From Alphaproteobacteria bacterium (GTDB taxonomy: Bacteria; Pseudomonadota; Alphaproteobacteria; Rhizobiales; Rhizobiaceae), in NCBI GenBank assembly GCA_018823835.1, contig JAHJHT010000002.1, forward strand, positions 930,001 through 994,000: a stretch of 64,000 nucleotides of DNA, written 5' to 3'. Positions 7,946 through 16,140 of the stretch are shown one piece after another (the stretch's first letter is position 1; each line of letters starts with the position of its first letter). Under the pieces are notes generated by a model, which was not told the DNA's origin, ran no database searches, and was given only the letters and a program-made list of their open reading frames with translations. A program made the position numbers and the translations under genes.

Positions 7946-8886
7946 GCTTTCGCATCGATCCGCACCTGCCGCTGACGGCCGAGGTGCGCCGCATCGCCAA
8001 GGGCGAGATCGAGGGCATGCTGCGTCACCTGGCGTCGGCGCCCGATAGTCCCGACAAGGCGATGCATGGCTGCCGCAAGCGCATCAAGCGGCTGCGTGCT
8101 CTGCTGCGGCTGGTGCGCACGGGCGACCCGGGTTTCATCCGCGAGGAAAATGCGCGCTACCGCGACATCTCCGCCAGCCTCGCCGGTCCGCGCGAGGCAG
8201 CGGCACTCATCGAGACCATCGACCGGCTGGCCGACAGCTTCCCCGAACACGCGGCGGCAGAAGCCTTCGAGGCGATGCGCGGCACGCTGAAGGCGCGGCG
8301 CAAGCGCCTGCTGCACGAGGACAGGGCGCTTGCCGCATTGGCCGAGGGCGCCGCCGCGTCGTGCCGGGCAGGACTCGGCAAGATCGACGCGCTGGTGCTG
8401 CCGGGCGACCCGGAACAGGCCGCCGACGTGCTGGCGGAGGGCGCGCGCGACGTGCTGACCAAGGCGCGCAAGGCACTCAGGGACGCCGGCGAGCGCGGCG
8501 AAGCGAGTGACTTCCACGACCTGCGCAAGGCGGTGAAGGCGCATGCCATGCACCTGTCGCTGCTGAAGAAACTGTGGCCGAAGCCAATACAGGCGCAGGC
8601 ACAGGAGGTGGAGGCGCTCGGCGAAAGGCTGGGCGACCTGCATGACATCCTCGTCATGCGCGCGCTGCTTGCCGGAGACGGCGATCCGCTTGCCGGCAAG
8701 GCCGAGACGAAGCTCATAGACCGGCTGCTCAAGCGCTCCGAGCGCAGGCTGCGCAAGACCTGCCTGGCGGAGGCGGGGCAACTGTTCTCCGACAGCCCGA
8801 AACGGGCCGTGAAGAAGCTTGCTCGCAGGGCGCGCGACGACCTCGCCGAAGGCCGCGGGCCGGCCGGAACGCACCGGGCCGCCTAG
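7942..8886 (+). CDS. CHAD-domain protein
   Basis: 314 residues, almost entirely helical. CHAD domains bind polyphosphate through conserved His and basic residues. Two such repeats are visible: MHGCRKRIKRLRALLRLVR (about 35-53) and FHDLRKAVKAHAMHLSLLKKLW (about 192-213), with LGDLHDILVMRALL near 230. Translationally coupled to the CYTH gene by a 4-base overlap, so both products should be made together and probably act on the same phosphate polymer. No polyphosphate kinase gene lies nearby. Domain call is firm. Confidence 0.9.
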   Translation: MSFRIDPHLPLTAEVRRIAKGEIEGMLRHLASAPDSPDKAMHGCRKRIKRLRALLRLVRTGDPGFIREENARYRDISASLAGPREAAALIETIDRLADSFPEHAAAEAFEAMRGTLKARRKRLLHEDRALAALAEGAAASCRAGLGKIDALVLPGDPEQAADVLAEGARDVLTKARKALRDAGERGEASDFHDLRKAVKAHAMHLSLLKKLWPKPIQAQAQEVEALGERLGDLHDILVMRALLAGDGDPLAGKAETKLIDRLLKRSERRLRKTCLAEAGQLFSDSPKRAVKKLARRARDDLAEGRGPAGTHRAA

Positions 8887-8962
8887 CAGGCTGCCCCCTG
8901 ACGGATTCGTGAGCCGTGCTCCCGGTGGCAAAAGACCGTCAGGTCATGCTACTGGCCAAGGC

Positions 8963-9778
8963 ATGACCGAGACCAGCGACACGCTACTCGACAGATTCGG
9001 GCGCTTTCTCGCCGGCCTGCTGACGATGCAGTCGTCGGGCTACGAGCCCTACACGCCGTCAGACCCCGAAACCCTGCTGCGTACGCTGGAACCCGGCGAC
9101 ATCCTGCTGGTCGAAGGCAACCAGAAGATCTCGGCGGCGATCAAATACCTGACGCAGTCCACCTGGTCGCATTCGGCGCTCTATGTCGGGGACGCATTGC
9201 CCGAACCGGAGGACGGCACCGAACGGCCGCGGCTGATCGAGGTCAATCTTGGGGCAGGCTGCGTCGCCGTGCCGCTGTCGAAATACAAGACCTACAACAC
9301 CCGCATCTGCCGCGCGCACGGCATGTCGCCAGAGGACCGCAACCAGGTGGTCGGCTTCATGGTCGAGCGGCTGGGGCTGAAGTACGACATGAAGAACATC
9401 TTCGACATGCTGCGCTATTTCTTCCCGACGCCGCCGATGCCGGTGCGCTGGCGCCGCCGCGCGCTGGCCTTCGGTTCCGGCGACCCGACGCGCGCCATCT
9501 GCTCGTCGCTGATCGCGCAGGCCTACGAGACGATCCGCTACCCGATCCTGCCAGAAATCACCCGCGCGCCCGGCCGGGCCTCGGCGCAGTCGAACTATTC
9601 GCGCAGGGAAATCCTGCAGATCCGTCACCACTCTCTCTACACGCCGCGCGACTTCGACCTGTCGCCCTATTTCAGGATCGTGAAGCCGACGCTGGAATAT
9701 GGCTTCGACTACAAGGCGGTGATCTGGAGCGAGAAGCCGGCCGAGGTCACGAGCGCGGCAACGGCGAAGGACGCCTGA
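8963..9778 (+). CDS. YiiX-like permuted NlpC/P60 (papain-fold) hydrolase
   Basis: 271 residues, start at MTETSDTLLDRFG. The GDILLVEGN...WSHSALYVG block (about 45-85) carries the candidate catalytic His, and AICSSLIAQAYETI (about 178-191) carries the candidate Cys. This His-before-Cys order marks the circularly permuted NlpC/P60 group (YiiX/YaeF), thought to cut amide or ester bonds in lipids or cell-wall material. No signal peptide is seen. It stands 76 bases after the CHAD gene on the same strand, so cotranscription is possible. Substrate unknown. Confidence 0.77.
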   Translation: MTETSDTLLDRFGRFLAGLLTMQSSGYEPYTPSDPETLLRTLEPGDILLVEGNQKISAAIKYLTQSTWSHSALYVGDALPEPEDGTERPRLIEVNLGAGCVAVPLSKYKTYNTRICRAHGMSPEDRNQVVGFMVERLGLKYDMKNIFDMLRYFFPTPPMPVRWRRRALAFGSGDPTRAICSSLIAQAYETIRYPILPEITRAPGRASAQSNYSRREILQIRHHSLYTPRDFDLSPYFRIVKPTLEYGFDYKAVIWSEKPAEVTSAATAKDA

Positions 9779-9796
9779 GCGGTCGCCGCAGGGTCC

Positions 9797-10663
9797 TCAC
9801 GGCAGCGCGCGGATTCCTTGCGGCGAGATCGAGAAGCCGCGCTCTGCGGCCTCGCGCCAGTCGCACTGGACGATGCGCTCGAGCCGGGTCCAGGGCGCCG
9901 GCCCCTCGTCTGCCTTGCGCCAGCGGTTCGATTGCCAGTTCATGAAATGCAGGTACAGCGAGTCCGCGCCGCCAAGCTCGTTGCCGAGACGGCCCCCAAC
10001 CCATGTCCAGCTTGTCGGGCCGGGGCTCCCATCAGGCCACGGAATCAAGGCATCCGGCGTGCTGAAGCGCTCGACGTAAAGCGAGGTCGGAGCCAGGAGG
10101 CGCCTGATCCAGCGACGGCGGCGCGGCCGCACCCGCTTGGAGAAATCGCGCTCATCCAGCCCGAAGTGACCGGGAGCCTCGAGCCGGGACCGCCAGCGCG
10201 AGATCGACTTGCCGAACTGGCGCATGCGGCGGGTGTTGCGGAACACGGCGAGGTGACCCGACAGAAACCGCTGGTGCGCGGAGATGGCGTCATAGGAGGA
10301 CATCAGCCGGTCCGTGTAGACCGCGCGCAGATCGCCGAAGATGACGTCGATATCGCAATAGCCGAAATGCCTGTAGCCGGCGAGATGGGCCTCATGGACG
10401 AGGCCGAAAAAGGGCCTCAGATCGCAAAGCTTGTAGGGCGTCATCTTCGCCGTGTTCACGCCAAGCGCCGACCCCGCCTGGCGCTTGTAGTCGTCGAAGG
10501 AGAGGCGTTCGTACCGCACGTTGGGCGCGGTGTTTTCCGGGGGCTGCTGATCCGTGGGAATGAACCAGTCGACCTCGGGATTCCATTTGCAGGATTCGAT
10601 GAAGAAATTGATCCACTCCGGCCAGGGCCCGAACCAGGGTGATATCAGAATGAGTGGTTTCAT
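9797..10663 (-). CDS. DUF6625-type putative glycosyltransferase
   Basis: 288 residues. It opens with a hydrophobic strand (MKPLILISPWFGPWPEWINFFIESC) and carries a DxD-like pair in HFGYCDIDVIFGDL (about residues 97-110), the usual metal/nucleotide-sugar motif of GT-A enzymes. Further landmarks are TPYKLCDLRPFFGLV and LYLHFMNWQ near the end. Proteins of this kind are found in polysaccharide and LPS loci, but here no other sugar gene is adjacent. It converges on the YiiX-like gene. Family assignment is from memory of the motif pattern; donor and acceptor are unknown. Confidence 0.68.
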   Translation of the reverse strand: MKPLILISPWFGPWPEWINFFIESCKWNPEVDWFIPTDQQPPENTAPNVRYERLSFDDYKRQAGSALGVNTAKMTPYKLCDLRPFFGLVHEAHLAGYRHFGYCDIDVIFGDLRAVYTDRLMSSYDAISAHQRFLSGHLAVFRNTRRMRQFGKSISRWRSRLEAPGHFGLDERDFSKRVRPRRRRWIRRLLAPTSLYVERFSTPDALIPWPDGSPGPTSWTWVGGRLGNELGGADSLYLHFMNWQSNRWRKADEGPAPWTRLERIVQCDWREAAERGFSISPQGIRALP

Positions 10664-10713
10664 GGCGGATTCCGACGCCGGTCGGGCTACCGTCTAGCAC
10701 GCGTGAAACAGGA

Positions 10714-12456
10714 TCACCAAGTTGCGGCGGCCGGCGTCTCCGACTGGCGGCCATTGCGGAGCTGTTCCAGCGCGCTTCTGGTCGTCGTCTTGTAGCGGAC
10801 GAGCGGCGGCCTGACACCGTGCTGGAAGAGCATGCGGCGGACCTGCGGCGCAGCACCGGCGATGATGAAACGTACACCGGCACGGCGCGCCTTGCGGGCG
10901 GCGCCCTCGATGACGTTGGCGGCGGTGGAATCGAGGAAGGGCACGGCTGAACAGTCGAGCACGAAGTTGCGGCGCTGGTCTGCGATGCGGTCGAGCACGG
11001 CGGCAACTGCCGAGGCGGCGCCGAAGAAGAAGGCGCCGCTGATGCGGTAGACGACGGTGTCGGGATCGGCCGAGGCGGCCGGATCGTAGGGCGGGCGGTC
11101 GCCGTTCTCGTTGTCGGCGACGTCGGCAATGGCCACGCCCTCCAGCGCCTCGACATTGATGGCTTTCGACATGCGGTCGATGAACAGCACTGAGCCGAGC
11201 GCGAAGCCGACGACGATGCCCTCGGTGAGGTCGCGGAAGACGACCAGCGCAAAGGTGACCAGGAGCACCAGCGCGTCGCCCCAGGAGGAGCGGATGAGAG
11301 CGGCAAAGGCGGTCTTCTCGACCATGTTCCAGGCGACGACGGCGAGCACGCCGGCAAGGGCGGCGAGCGGGATGTAGCTGGCGAGCGGCGCGGCGGCGAG
11401 GATGAAGAAAAGCAGGAACAGCGAATGCAACATGCCGGCGACCGGGCCATGCGCGCCGGCCCGCACATTGGTAGCGGTGCGGGCGATGGTGCCGGTGACG
11501 CAAATGCCGCCGAACAGGGACGAGCCGATATTGGCAAAGCCCTGCGCCACGAGCTCGCAGTTGGAGCGGTGCCGCCGCCCGGTCATGCCGTCGGCGACGA
11601 CCGCCGAGAGAAGGGATTCGATGGCGCCGAGCAGCGTGAAGGCGATGGCGTCTGGCAGGAGGGCCTGCATGAGGGGAAGGTCGAAGGCGGGCAGCGACGG
11701 CAGCGGAAAGGAACGCGGGATGCCGCCAAAGCGCGTGCCGATGGTCTCGACCGGCAGGCCGAGCGCGGCGGCGGCGAGCGAGGCCAGCGCGACCGCCGCC
11801 AGCATGCCCGGCCATGACGGCCGCCAGCGCTTGAGGCCGACGATCGTGGCGATGGTGAGCGCGGCGACGGCGACCGCCGATGCGTTTACCGTGCCGGCCG
11901 CGGCGGCAAGTGCGGTCAGCTTGGCGATCAGCGCGCCGGGTTCCTTGCCGGCCAGCGACAGGCCGAAGAGTTCCGAGATCTGGCTGGCGAAGATGATGAC
12001 GGCGATGCCGGCGGTGAAGCCTACGGTGACCGGGTAGGGAATGAACTTGATGTAGGTGCCGAGCCGCAGGTAGCCGACGGCGACCAGGAAGACGCCCGAC
12101 ATCATGGTGGCCAGGATCAGCCCCTCGACGCCATGCCGCGCCACGGTGGAGGCGACCAGCACGATGAAGGCGCCGGCCGGGCCGCCAATCTGGAAGCGGC
12201 TGCCGCCGAGCAGCGAGACGATGAAGCCGCCGACAATGGCAGTGTAGAGGCCGCGATCGGGTGAGACGCCGGAGGCGATGGCGATGGCCATGGACAATGG
12301 CAGCGCGACGATCGCCACGGTGAGGCCAGCGACGACGTCGGCGCGCAGCTGGGCTGAACCGTAGCCCTCGCGCAGCACGGTGACGAGCTTTGGCGTGAAG
12401 AGCTGCCGGTATGTCGGGCCGGGGTTGTGCCGGGTGGAGTGGACCGCTGCGTTCAT
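10714..12456 (-). CDS. SulP-family anion transporter with STAS domain
   Basis: 580 residues. Inner-membrane carrier of the SLC26/SulP family, which moves sulfate, bicarbonate, dicarboxylates or other anions with protons or sodium. The start at MNAAVHSTRHNPGPTYRQLF gives the normal N-terminus; the frame stays open upstream across the XRE gene but is not coding there. About 10-12 membrane segments run from residue 40 to 410 (DVVAGLTVAIVALPLSMAIAIASG, GGPAGAFIVLV). The STAS domain occupies about 440-560 (FVLDCSAVPFLDSTAANVIEG). It is downstream of a small XRE regulator on the same strand. Substrate cannot be read. Confidence 0.93.
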   Translation of the reverse strand: MNAAVHSTRHNPGPTYRQLFTPKLVTVLREGYGSAQLRADVVAGLTVAIVALPLSMAIAIASGVSPDRGLYTAIVGGFIVSLLGGSRFQIGGPAGAFIVLVASTVARHGVEGLILATMMSGVFLVAVGYLRLGTYIKFIPYPVTVGFTAGIAVIIFASQISELFGLSLAGKEPGALIAKLTALAAAAGTVNASAVAVAALTIATIVGLKRWRPSWPGMLAAVALASLAAAALGLPVETIGTRFGGIPRSFPLPSLPAFDLPLMQALLPDAIAFTLLGAIESLLSAVVADGMTGRRHRSNCELVAQGFANIGSSLFGGICVTGTIARTATNVRAGAHGPVAGMLHSLFLLFFILAAAPLASYIPLAALAGVLAVVAWNMVEKTAFAALIRSSWGDALVLLVTFALVVFRDLTEGIVVGFALGSVLFIDRMSKAINVEALEGVAIADVADNENGDRPPYDPAASADPDTVVYRISGAFFFGAASAVAAVLDRIADQRRNFVLDCSAVPFLDSTAANVIEGAARKARRAGVRFIIAGAAPQVRRMLFQHGVRPPLVRYKTTTRSALEQLRNGRQSETPAAATW

Positions 12457-12530
12457 CCTGCCTTCCAGTGCCTGGGCGGCGTGATCGTCGGCAGAATGTG
12501 TCGGCGGTCGCGTCGCGACTTGGTGCAGCT

Positions 12531-12797
12531 TCAGCCGGGTGGAGCGTCGCCCGGCGGCCTGAGGCGTACGCCCCTGCCGCCAGCCGTGCTCGGCTGGTTC
12601 TCGCCGATCAGCTCGACGCCGGATTCCTCCAGCGCGCGGATCACCTTGACCAGCGTGTCGACCACGCCCCTGACCACGCCGTCGCTGGCTTCCATGCGCT
12701 GGATCGTCGGCACCGATACGCCCGCCCGTTCGGCAAGCACTTTCTGGTCGATGCCGGCGAGAGCCCGCGCGGCGCGCATCTGCTGGGCAGTGATCAA
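12531..12797 (-). CDS. Small XRE-family regulator
   Basis: 88 residues. A single helix-turn-helix fills residues about 7-60 (RAARALAGIDQKVLAERAGVSVPTIQRMEASDG). The reading starts with a TTG codon (MITAQQMRAARAL) preceded by GAGGAG at 8 bases; relatives also begin MITxxQ, and the alternative is the ATG at codon 7. It sits 74 bases upstream of the SulP gene in the same direction, a pairing common in rhizobia, so it probably controls that transporter and itself. A perfect palindrome lies 25 bases upstream. Confidence 0.83.
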   Translation of the reverse strand: MITAQQMRAARALAGIDQKVLAERAGVSVPTIQRMEASDGVVRGVVDTLVKVIRALEESGVELIGENQPSTAGGRGVRLRPPGDAPPG

Positions 12798-12821
12798 CGC
12801 TCACTCTCCTCGCTGCAAGTA

Positions 12822-12836
12822 CATGTTTAGAACATG
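12822..12836. promoter_or_regulatory. Palindromic operator before the XRE-SulP pair
   Basis: CATGTTTAGAACATG is a perfect 6-base inverted repeat around TAG, centred 32 bases upstream of the XRE start. Such dyads are typical XRE binding sites. The surrounding 60 bases are AT-rich and should hold the promoter. Confidence 0.55.
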
Positions 12837-12861
12837 CATGATGATGTATCAAGCATAATGT

Positions 12862-13566
12862 CTAAGGGTTCGGAAGGGATATATCGGCCTTGCCTCGGCC
12901 TCGGAAGAGCAGTCGCGCCGCCAGCCAGCAGGCCATCGCCCAGGCAAAGCCGATGCTCCAGCCCGCGAGGATGTCTGATGGCCAGTGGACACCGAGATAG
13001 GCGCGGCTCGCGCCGACCATCAGGGTGACCAGAACAGCGGCGCCGATAATGAATATCCTGACCGCGCGGCTGGCGGCATGGCCCGCAAGCAGCGAGCCGA
13101 GCGTCAGATAGACCACCGCCGAGAGCATGGCGTGGCCGCTCGGGAAGGACAGCGTCTGGACATCGGCAAGGTGCGAGACGAGTTCCGGGCGCGGCCGGTC
13201 GATGCCGAGCTTGAGCAGGCTGGACAGGACCTGGCCGCCGCCTACGGTAAACAGCACAAGGGCCGCCTCGAAGCGCCTGCGGATCATCATCAGGTAGATG
13301 GCAGCGCCGGCAGTCAAGAGCACCAGCACGGCCATCGAGCCGAGACTGGTGATGTCGCGCACGGCGCCTTCGAGCCATGCCGGGCCGATCGGGTCATCGG
13401 GTCGGCCGGGCTCGCGCAGGGCAAGCAGGATGCCGGTGTCGAAATCATGCGCGGTACTGTCGAGCGCAACCTCGGCCAGTTCCTGGAAGCTCCACAGGCC
13501 GAAAGCCACGATTGCGCCTGCAAGCAGCACCGAGAACTCCGCCCGCTTCCACAATTGCCGCACCAT
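12862..13566 (-). CDS. PAP2-family membrane phosphatase
   Basis: 234 residues. Membrane phosphatase acting on lipid phosphates such as phosphatidic acid or undecaprenyl pyrophosphate. The three active-site motifs are complete: KLGIDRPRP (KxxxxxxRP), FPSGH, and SRAYLGVHWPSD (SRxxxxxHxxxD). About six hydrophobic helices are visible. The start at MVRQLWKRAEF is chosen for the AAGGAGAG ribosome site; 19 more codons are open upstream. Divergent from phoX, with the Pho box between them, so phosphate control of both is possible but not shown. Confidence 0.9.
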   Translation of the reverse strand: MVRQLWKRAEFSVLLAGAIVAFGLWSFQELAEVALDSTAHDFDTGILLALREPGRPDDPIGPAWLEGAVRDITSLGSMAVLVLLTAGAAIYLMMIRRRFEAALVLFTVGGGQVLSSLLKLGIDRPRPELVSHLADVQTLSFPSGHAMLSAVVYLTLGSLLAGHAASRAVRIFIIGAAVLVTLMVGASRAYLGVHWPSDILAGWSIGFAWAMACWLAARLLFRGRGKADISLPNP

Positions 13567-13632
13567 CCGTCTCTCCTTCGTGTCACATGTCTCGCGGCGT
13601 GAAAGCTGCCGGCTGGATCGCAATTCGCCGAT

Positions 13633-13650
13633 CCGTCATCGTGCTGTAAT
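13633..13650 (+). promoter_or_regulatory. Pho box upstream of phoX
   Basis: CCGTCAT, four bases, CTGTAAT: two 7-base direct repeats with 11-base period, matching the PhoB half-site CTGTCAT at 12 of 14 positions. It lies 63 bases before the phoX start codon. PhoB activation under phosphate starvation fits the gene product. Confidence 0.7.
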
Positions 13651-13713
13651 CGAGGACTTGTAGCGAGCGGCGAATTGTCCATCTCAAGCCAACCGCCAGC
13701 CAGAGGTAGTCCC

Positions 13714-15705
13714 ATGAACGATCATCCCCAGGCAAGTTCGCCGTTCCGCACCAGCCAGCTCGAGGAGAATGATGGCCCCGGCCACAATGCGAGCGAAAAC
13801 CCGACCATGGGTGAGATCATCTCCTCGCGCTTCTCGCGCCGCGGCCTGCTCAAGGGCTCGCTCGCGGTCGCGGCGATCTCGGCGACCGTCAGCCCGATCG
13901 CGCTGATCCTCGCCGACGAGGCGCGCGCGGAAGCTGCATCGGCCTTCAGCTTCGACGAGCTGGAAGCCGGCGTCGACGAAACTCACCACGTTGCAGCAGG
14001 CTACGATGCCGACGTTCTGCTGCGCTGGGGCGACCCGCTGTTTGCCGACGCGCCCGCATTCGACCCTGCCAACCAGACGGCCGAAGCGCAGGCGAAGCAG
14101 TTCGGCTACAACAACGACTATGTCGGCTTCGTTCCGATCGACGGCTCGGCCGACCACGGCCTGCTCGTGGTCAACCACGAGTACACCAACCCGCACCTGA
14201 TGTTCCCCGGGCTGGTGAAGATCGTCGACGGCAAGGTCGAGCAGGGCCCGCTCAGCAGAGAGCAGGTCGACATCGAGATGGCCGCGCATGGCGGCACCAT
14301 CGTCGAAATCCGCAAGGTCGACGGCAAGTTCCAGCCGGTGCTTGACGGCAAGCTCAACCGCCGCATCACGTCGAACACCGAGATGCTGCTGTCAGGGCCG
14401 GTTGCCGGTAACGACCGGGTCAAGACCAATGCCGATCCGAGCGGCACCAGGGTCTTCGGTACGGTCAATAATTGCGCCGGGGGTGTCACGCCATGGGGCA
14501 CCTATGTGATGGCCGAGGAAAACATTCACGGCTACTTCGCCGGCGAGCTTCCGGCTGGTCACAGGGAGGCGGCCAATTACGAGCGAATGGGCGTGCCGGA
14601 CGGTTCCTACGAGTGGGCAAAATTCTACGAGCGTTTCGACATCGGCAAGGAGCCGAACGAGCCGAACCGCTTCGGCTGGATCGTCGAGGTCGACGTCAAC
14701 GACCCGAACTCGACGCCGAAGAAGCGCACCGCGCTCGGCCGCTTCAAGCACGAGGGTGCGGAATCGAGCGTCGCGCCGGACGGCCGCGTGGTGTTTTACC
14801 TCGGCGACGACGAGCGCTTCGACTACGTCTACAAGTTCGTCACGGCCGGCACGTTCAACCCGGACGACCGGGCAGCCAACATGGACCTGCTCGACGAGGG
14901 CACGCTCTACACCGCGAAGTTCTCCGAGGACGGCTCCGTCGAATGGATGCCGCTGGTGCACGGCGAGGGCCCGCTGACCGCCAGGAACGGCTTCGACAGC
15001 CAGGCCGACGTGCTGATCGAGACGCGCCGCGCCGCCGACCTGCTCGGCGCCACCAAGATGGACCGGCCGGAGGACATCCAGCCGAACGCATCGAACGGCA
15101 AGGTCTATGTGATGCTGACCAACAACACCAAGCGCAAGACCGACCAGGTGGACGCCGCGAACCCGCGCGAGAAGAACGCCTTCGGCCACATTATCGAGAT
15201 CACCGAAGAGGGCGGCGACTTCGCCGCCACTACCGGCAAATGGGAAGTGCTGCTGAAATGCGGCGACCCGTCCGTCGCCGAGGTCGGTGCATCGTTCTCG
15301 ACGGCCACCACGGCGGATGGCTGGTTCGGCATGCCGGACAATTGCGCGATCGACTCGGCCGGACGCCTGTGGGTCGCCACCGACGGCCAGGGTCCGAAGG
15401 CCACCGGCCGGACTGACGGCCTGTGGGCAGTCGATACGGAAGGAGCGGCGCGCGCGACGTCAAAACTGTTCTTCCGCGTGCCGATCGGCGCGGAGTTGTG
15501 CGGCCCGCTGTTCACCCCGGACGACCAGACGGCATTCGTCGCCGTGCAGCATCCCGGCGACGGCGGCGAGGACTGGGACGGTTTTGGCCGCGCCTCCTAC
15601 TACGAGGACCCGTCGACACGCTGGCCCGACTTCAAGCCCGACATGCCGGTCAGACCGTCTGTGCTGGCGATCACCCGACAGGGCGGCGGCAAGATCGGCG
15701 TCTAG
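13714..15705 (+). CDS. phoX: PhoX-family alkaline phosphatase (DUF839), Tat-exported
   Basis: 663 residues. Calcium/iron-dependent periplasmic phosphatase that releases phosphate from organic esters. After an unusually long n-region, the twin-arginine signal is SRFSRRGLLKGSLAVAAISA (about residues 38-57), ending near ADEARA. DUF839 landmarks include GDPLF, NNDYVGFVPI, VVNHEYTNP, NNCAGGVTPWGTYVMAEEN, RFKHEGAESSVAPDGRVVFYLGDD and GMPDNCAIDSAGRLWVATDG. Expected control by PhoB through the box upstream. A perfect hairpin follows the stop. Family call firm; activity by family. Confidence 0.9.
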   Translation: MNDHPQASSPFRTSQLEENDGPGHNASENPTMGEIISSRFSRRGLLKGSLAVAAISATVSPIALILADEARAEAASAFSFDELEAGVDETHHVAAGYDADVLLRWGDPLFADAPAFDPANQTAEAQAKQFGYNNDYVGFVPIDGSADHGLLVVNHEYTNPHLMFPGLVKIVDGKVEQGPLSREQVDIEMAAHGGTIVEIRKVDGKFQPVLDGKLNRRITSNTEMLLSGPVAGNDRVKTNADPSGTRVFGTVNNCAGGVTPWGTYVMAEENIHGYFAGELPAGHREAANYERMGVPDGSYEWAKFYERFDIGKEPNEPNRFGWIVEVDVNDPNSTPKKRTALGRFKHEGAESSVAPDGRVVFYLGDDERFDYVYKFVTAGTFNPDDRAANMDLLDEGTLYTAKFSEDGSVEWMPLVHGEGPLTARNGFDSQADVLIETRRAADLLGATKMDRPEDIQPNASNGKVYVMLTNNTKRKTDQVDAANPREKNAFGHIIEITEEGGDFAATTGKWEVLLKCGDPSVAEVGASFSTATTADGWFGMPDNCAIDSAGRLWVATDGQGPKATGRTDGLWAVDTEGAARATSKLFFRVPIGAELCGPLFTPDDQTAFVAVQHPGDGGEDWDGFGRASYYEDPSTRWPDFKPDMPVRPSVLAITRQGGGKIGV

Positions 15706-15726
15706 ACCGCCACAGGCAGACAGAGA

Positions 15727-15750
15727 CCGGCCGCCGGATCTGGCGGCCGG
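15727..15750 (+). terminator. Hairpin after phoX
   Basis: CCGGCCGCC and GGCGGCCGG pair perfectly (9 base pairs) around a 6-base loop, 21 bases after the phoX stop. The following sequence is only mildly T-rich (ATTCGTCT), so termination may be weak or factor-assisted. Confidence 0.55.
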
Positions 15751-15810
15751 ATTCGTCTGAAGGGCATGCAACCTATAGCCTGCAAGGCCGTTTGCCGCTT
15801 TGAGGTGACC

Positions 15811-16032
15811 ATGCCCAATTCGATCTATGACCGCGGAGTCCTGAAGCCGACCGAGATCGCCAAGCTGAAGCGGGTCTTCGACGAGGCATGCCGGGTCGGG
15901 CATATCGAGCCGGAAACGAGCAGGGCACGGGACACGGCATTGACGATCCTGGCGCTTTACAACGCCGGCATGGTGGATGAGCAGTCGCTGCGCGAGGCGA
16001 CCTGCATCGAGCGGCCGGCAAAGTCTGCCTGA
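15811..16032 (+). CDS. Conserved small protein, unknown
   Basis: 73 residues, start at MPNSIYDRGVLKPTEIAKLKRVFDEAC behind GAGGTG. The sequence is soluble and helical, with a second conserved-looking block (ARDTALTILALYNAGMVDEQSLREAT). Proteins of this size and pattern occur widely in Rhizobiales without known function. It lies between phoX and cydA on the same strand, separated from both by about 105 bases. I assign no role. Confidence 0.6.
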   Translation: MPNSIYDRGVLKPTEIAKLKRVFDEACRVGHIEPETSRARDTALTILALYNAGMVDEQSLREATCIERPAKSA

Positions 16033-16140
16033 GCGTTTCCCGGCGCGCTGTCGTGCGATCGCGAAAGCGCGGCATCTTGGCGCTTTGACGCGCCCGTCTG
16101 CCGCCCTAACTAGTCAGTGAGGCAATCGCGAAGGGCCATC

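Noticed and set aside
16033-16140. FNR-type or strong sigma70 promoter before cydA
   Set aside because: A TTGACG at 16085-16090 exists, but no acceptable -10 follows at 16-18 bases and there is no TTGAT-N4-ATCAA site.
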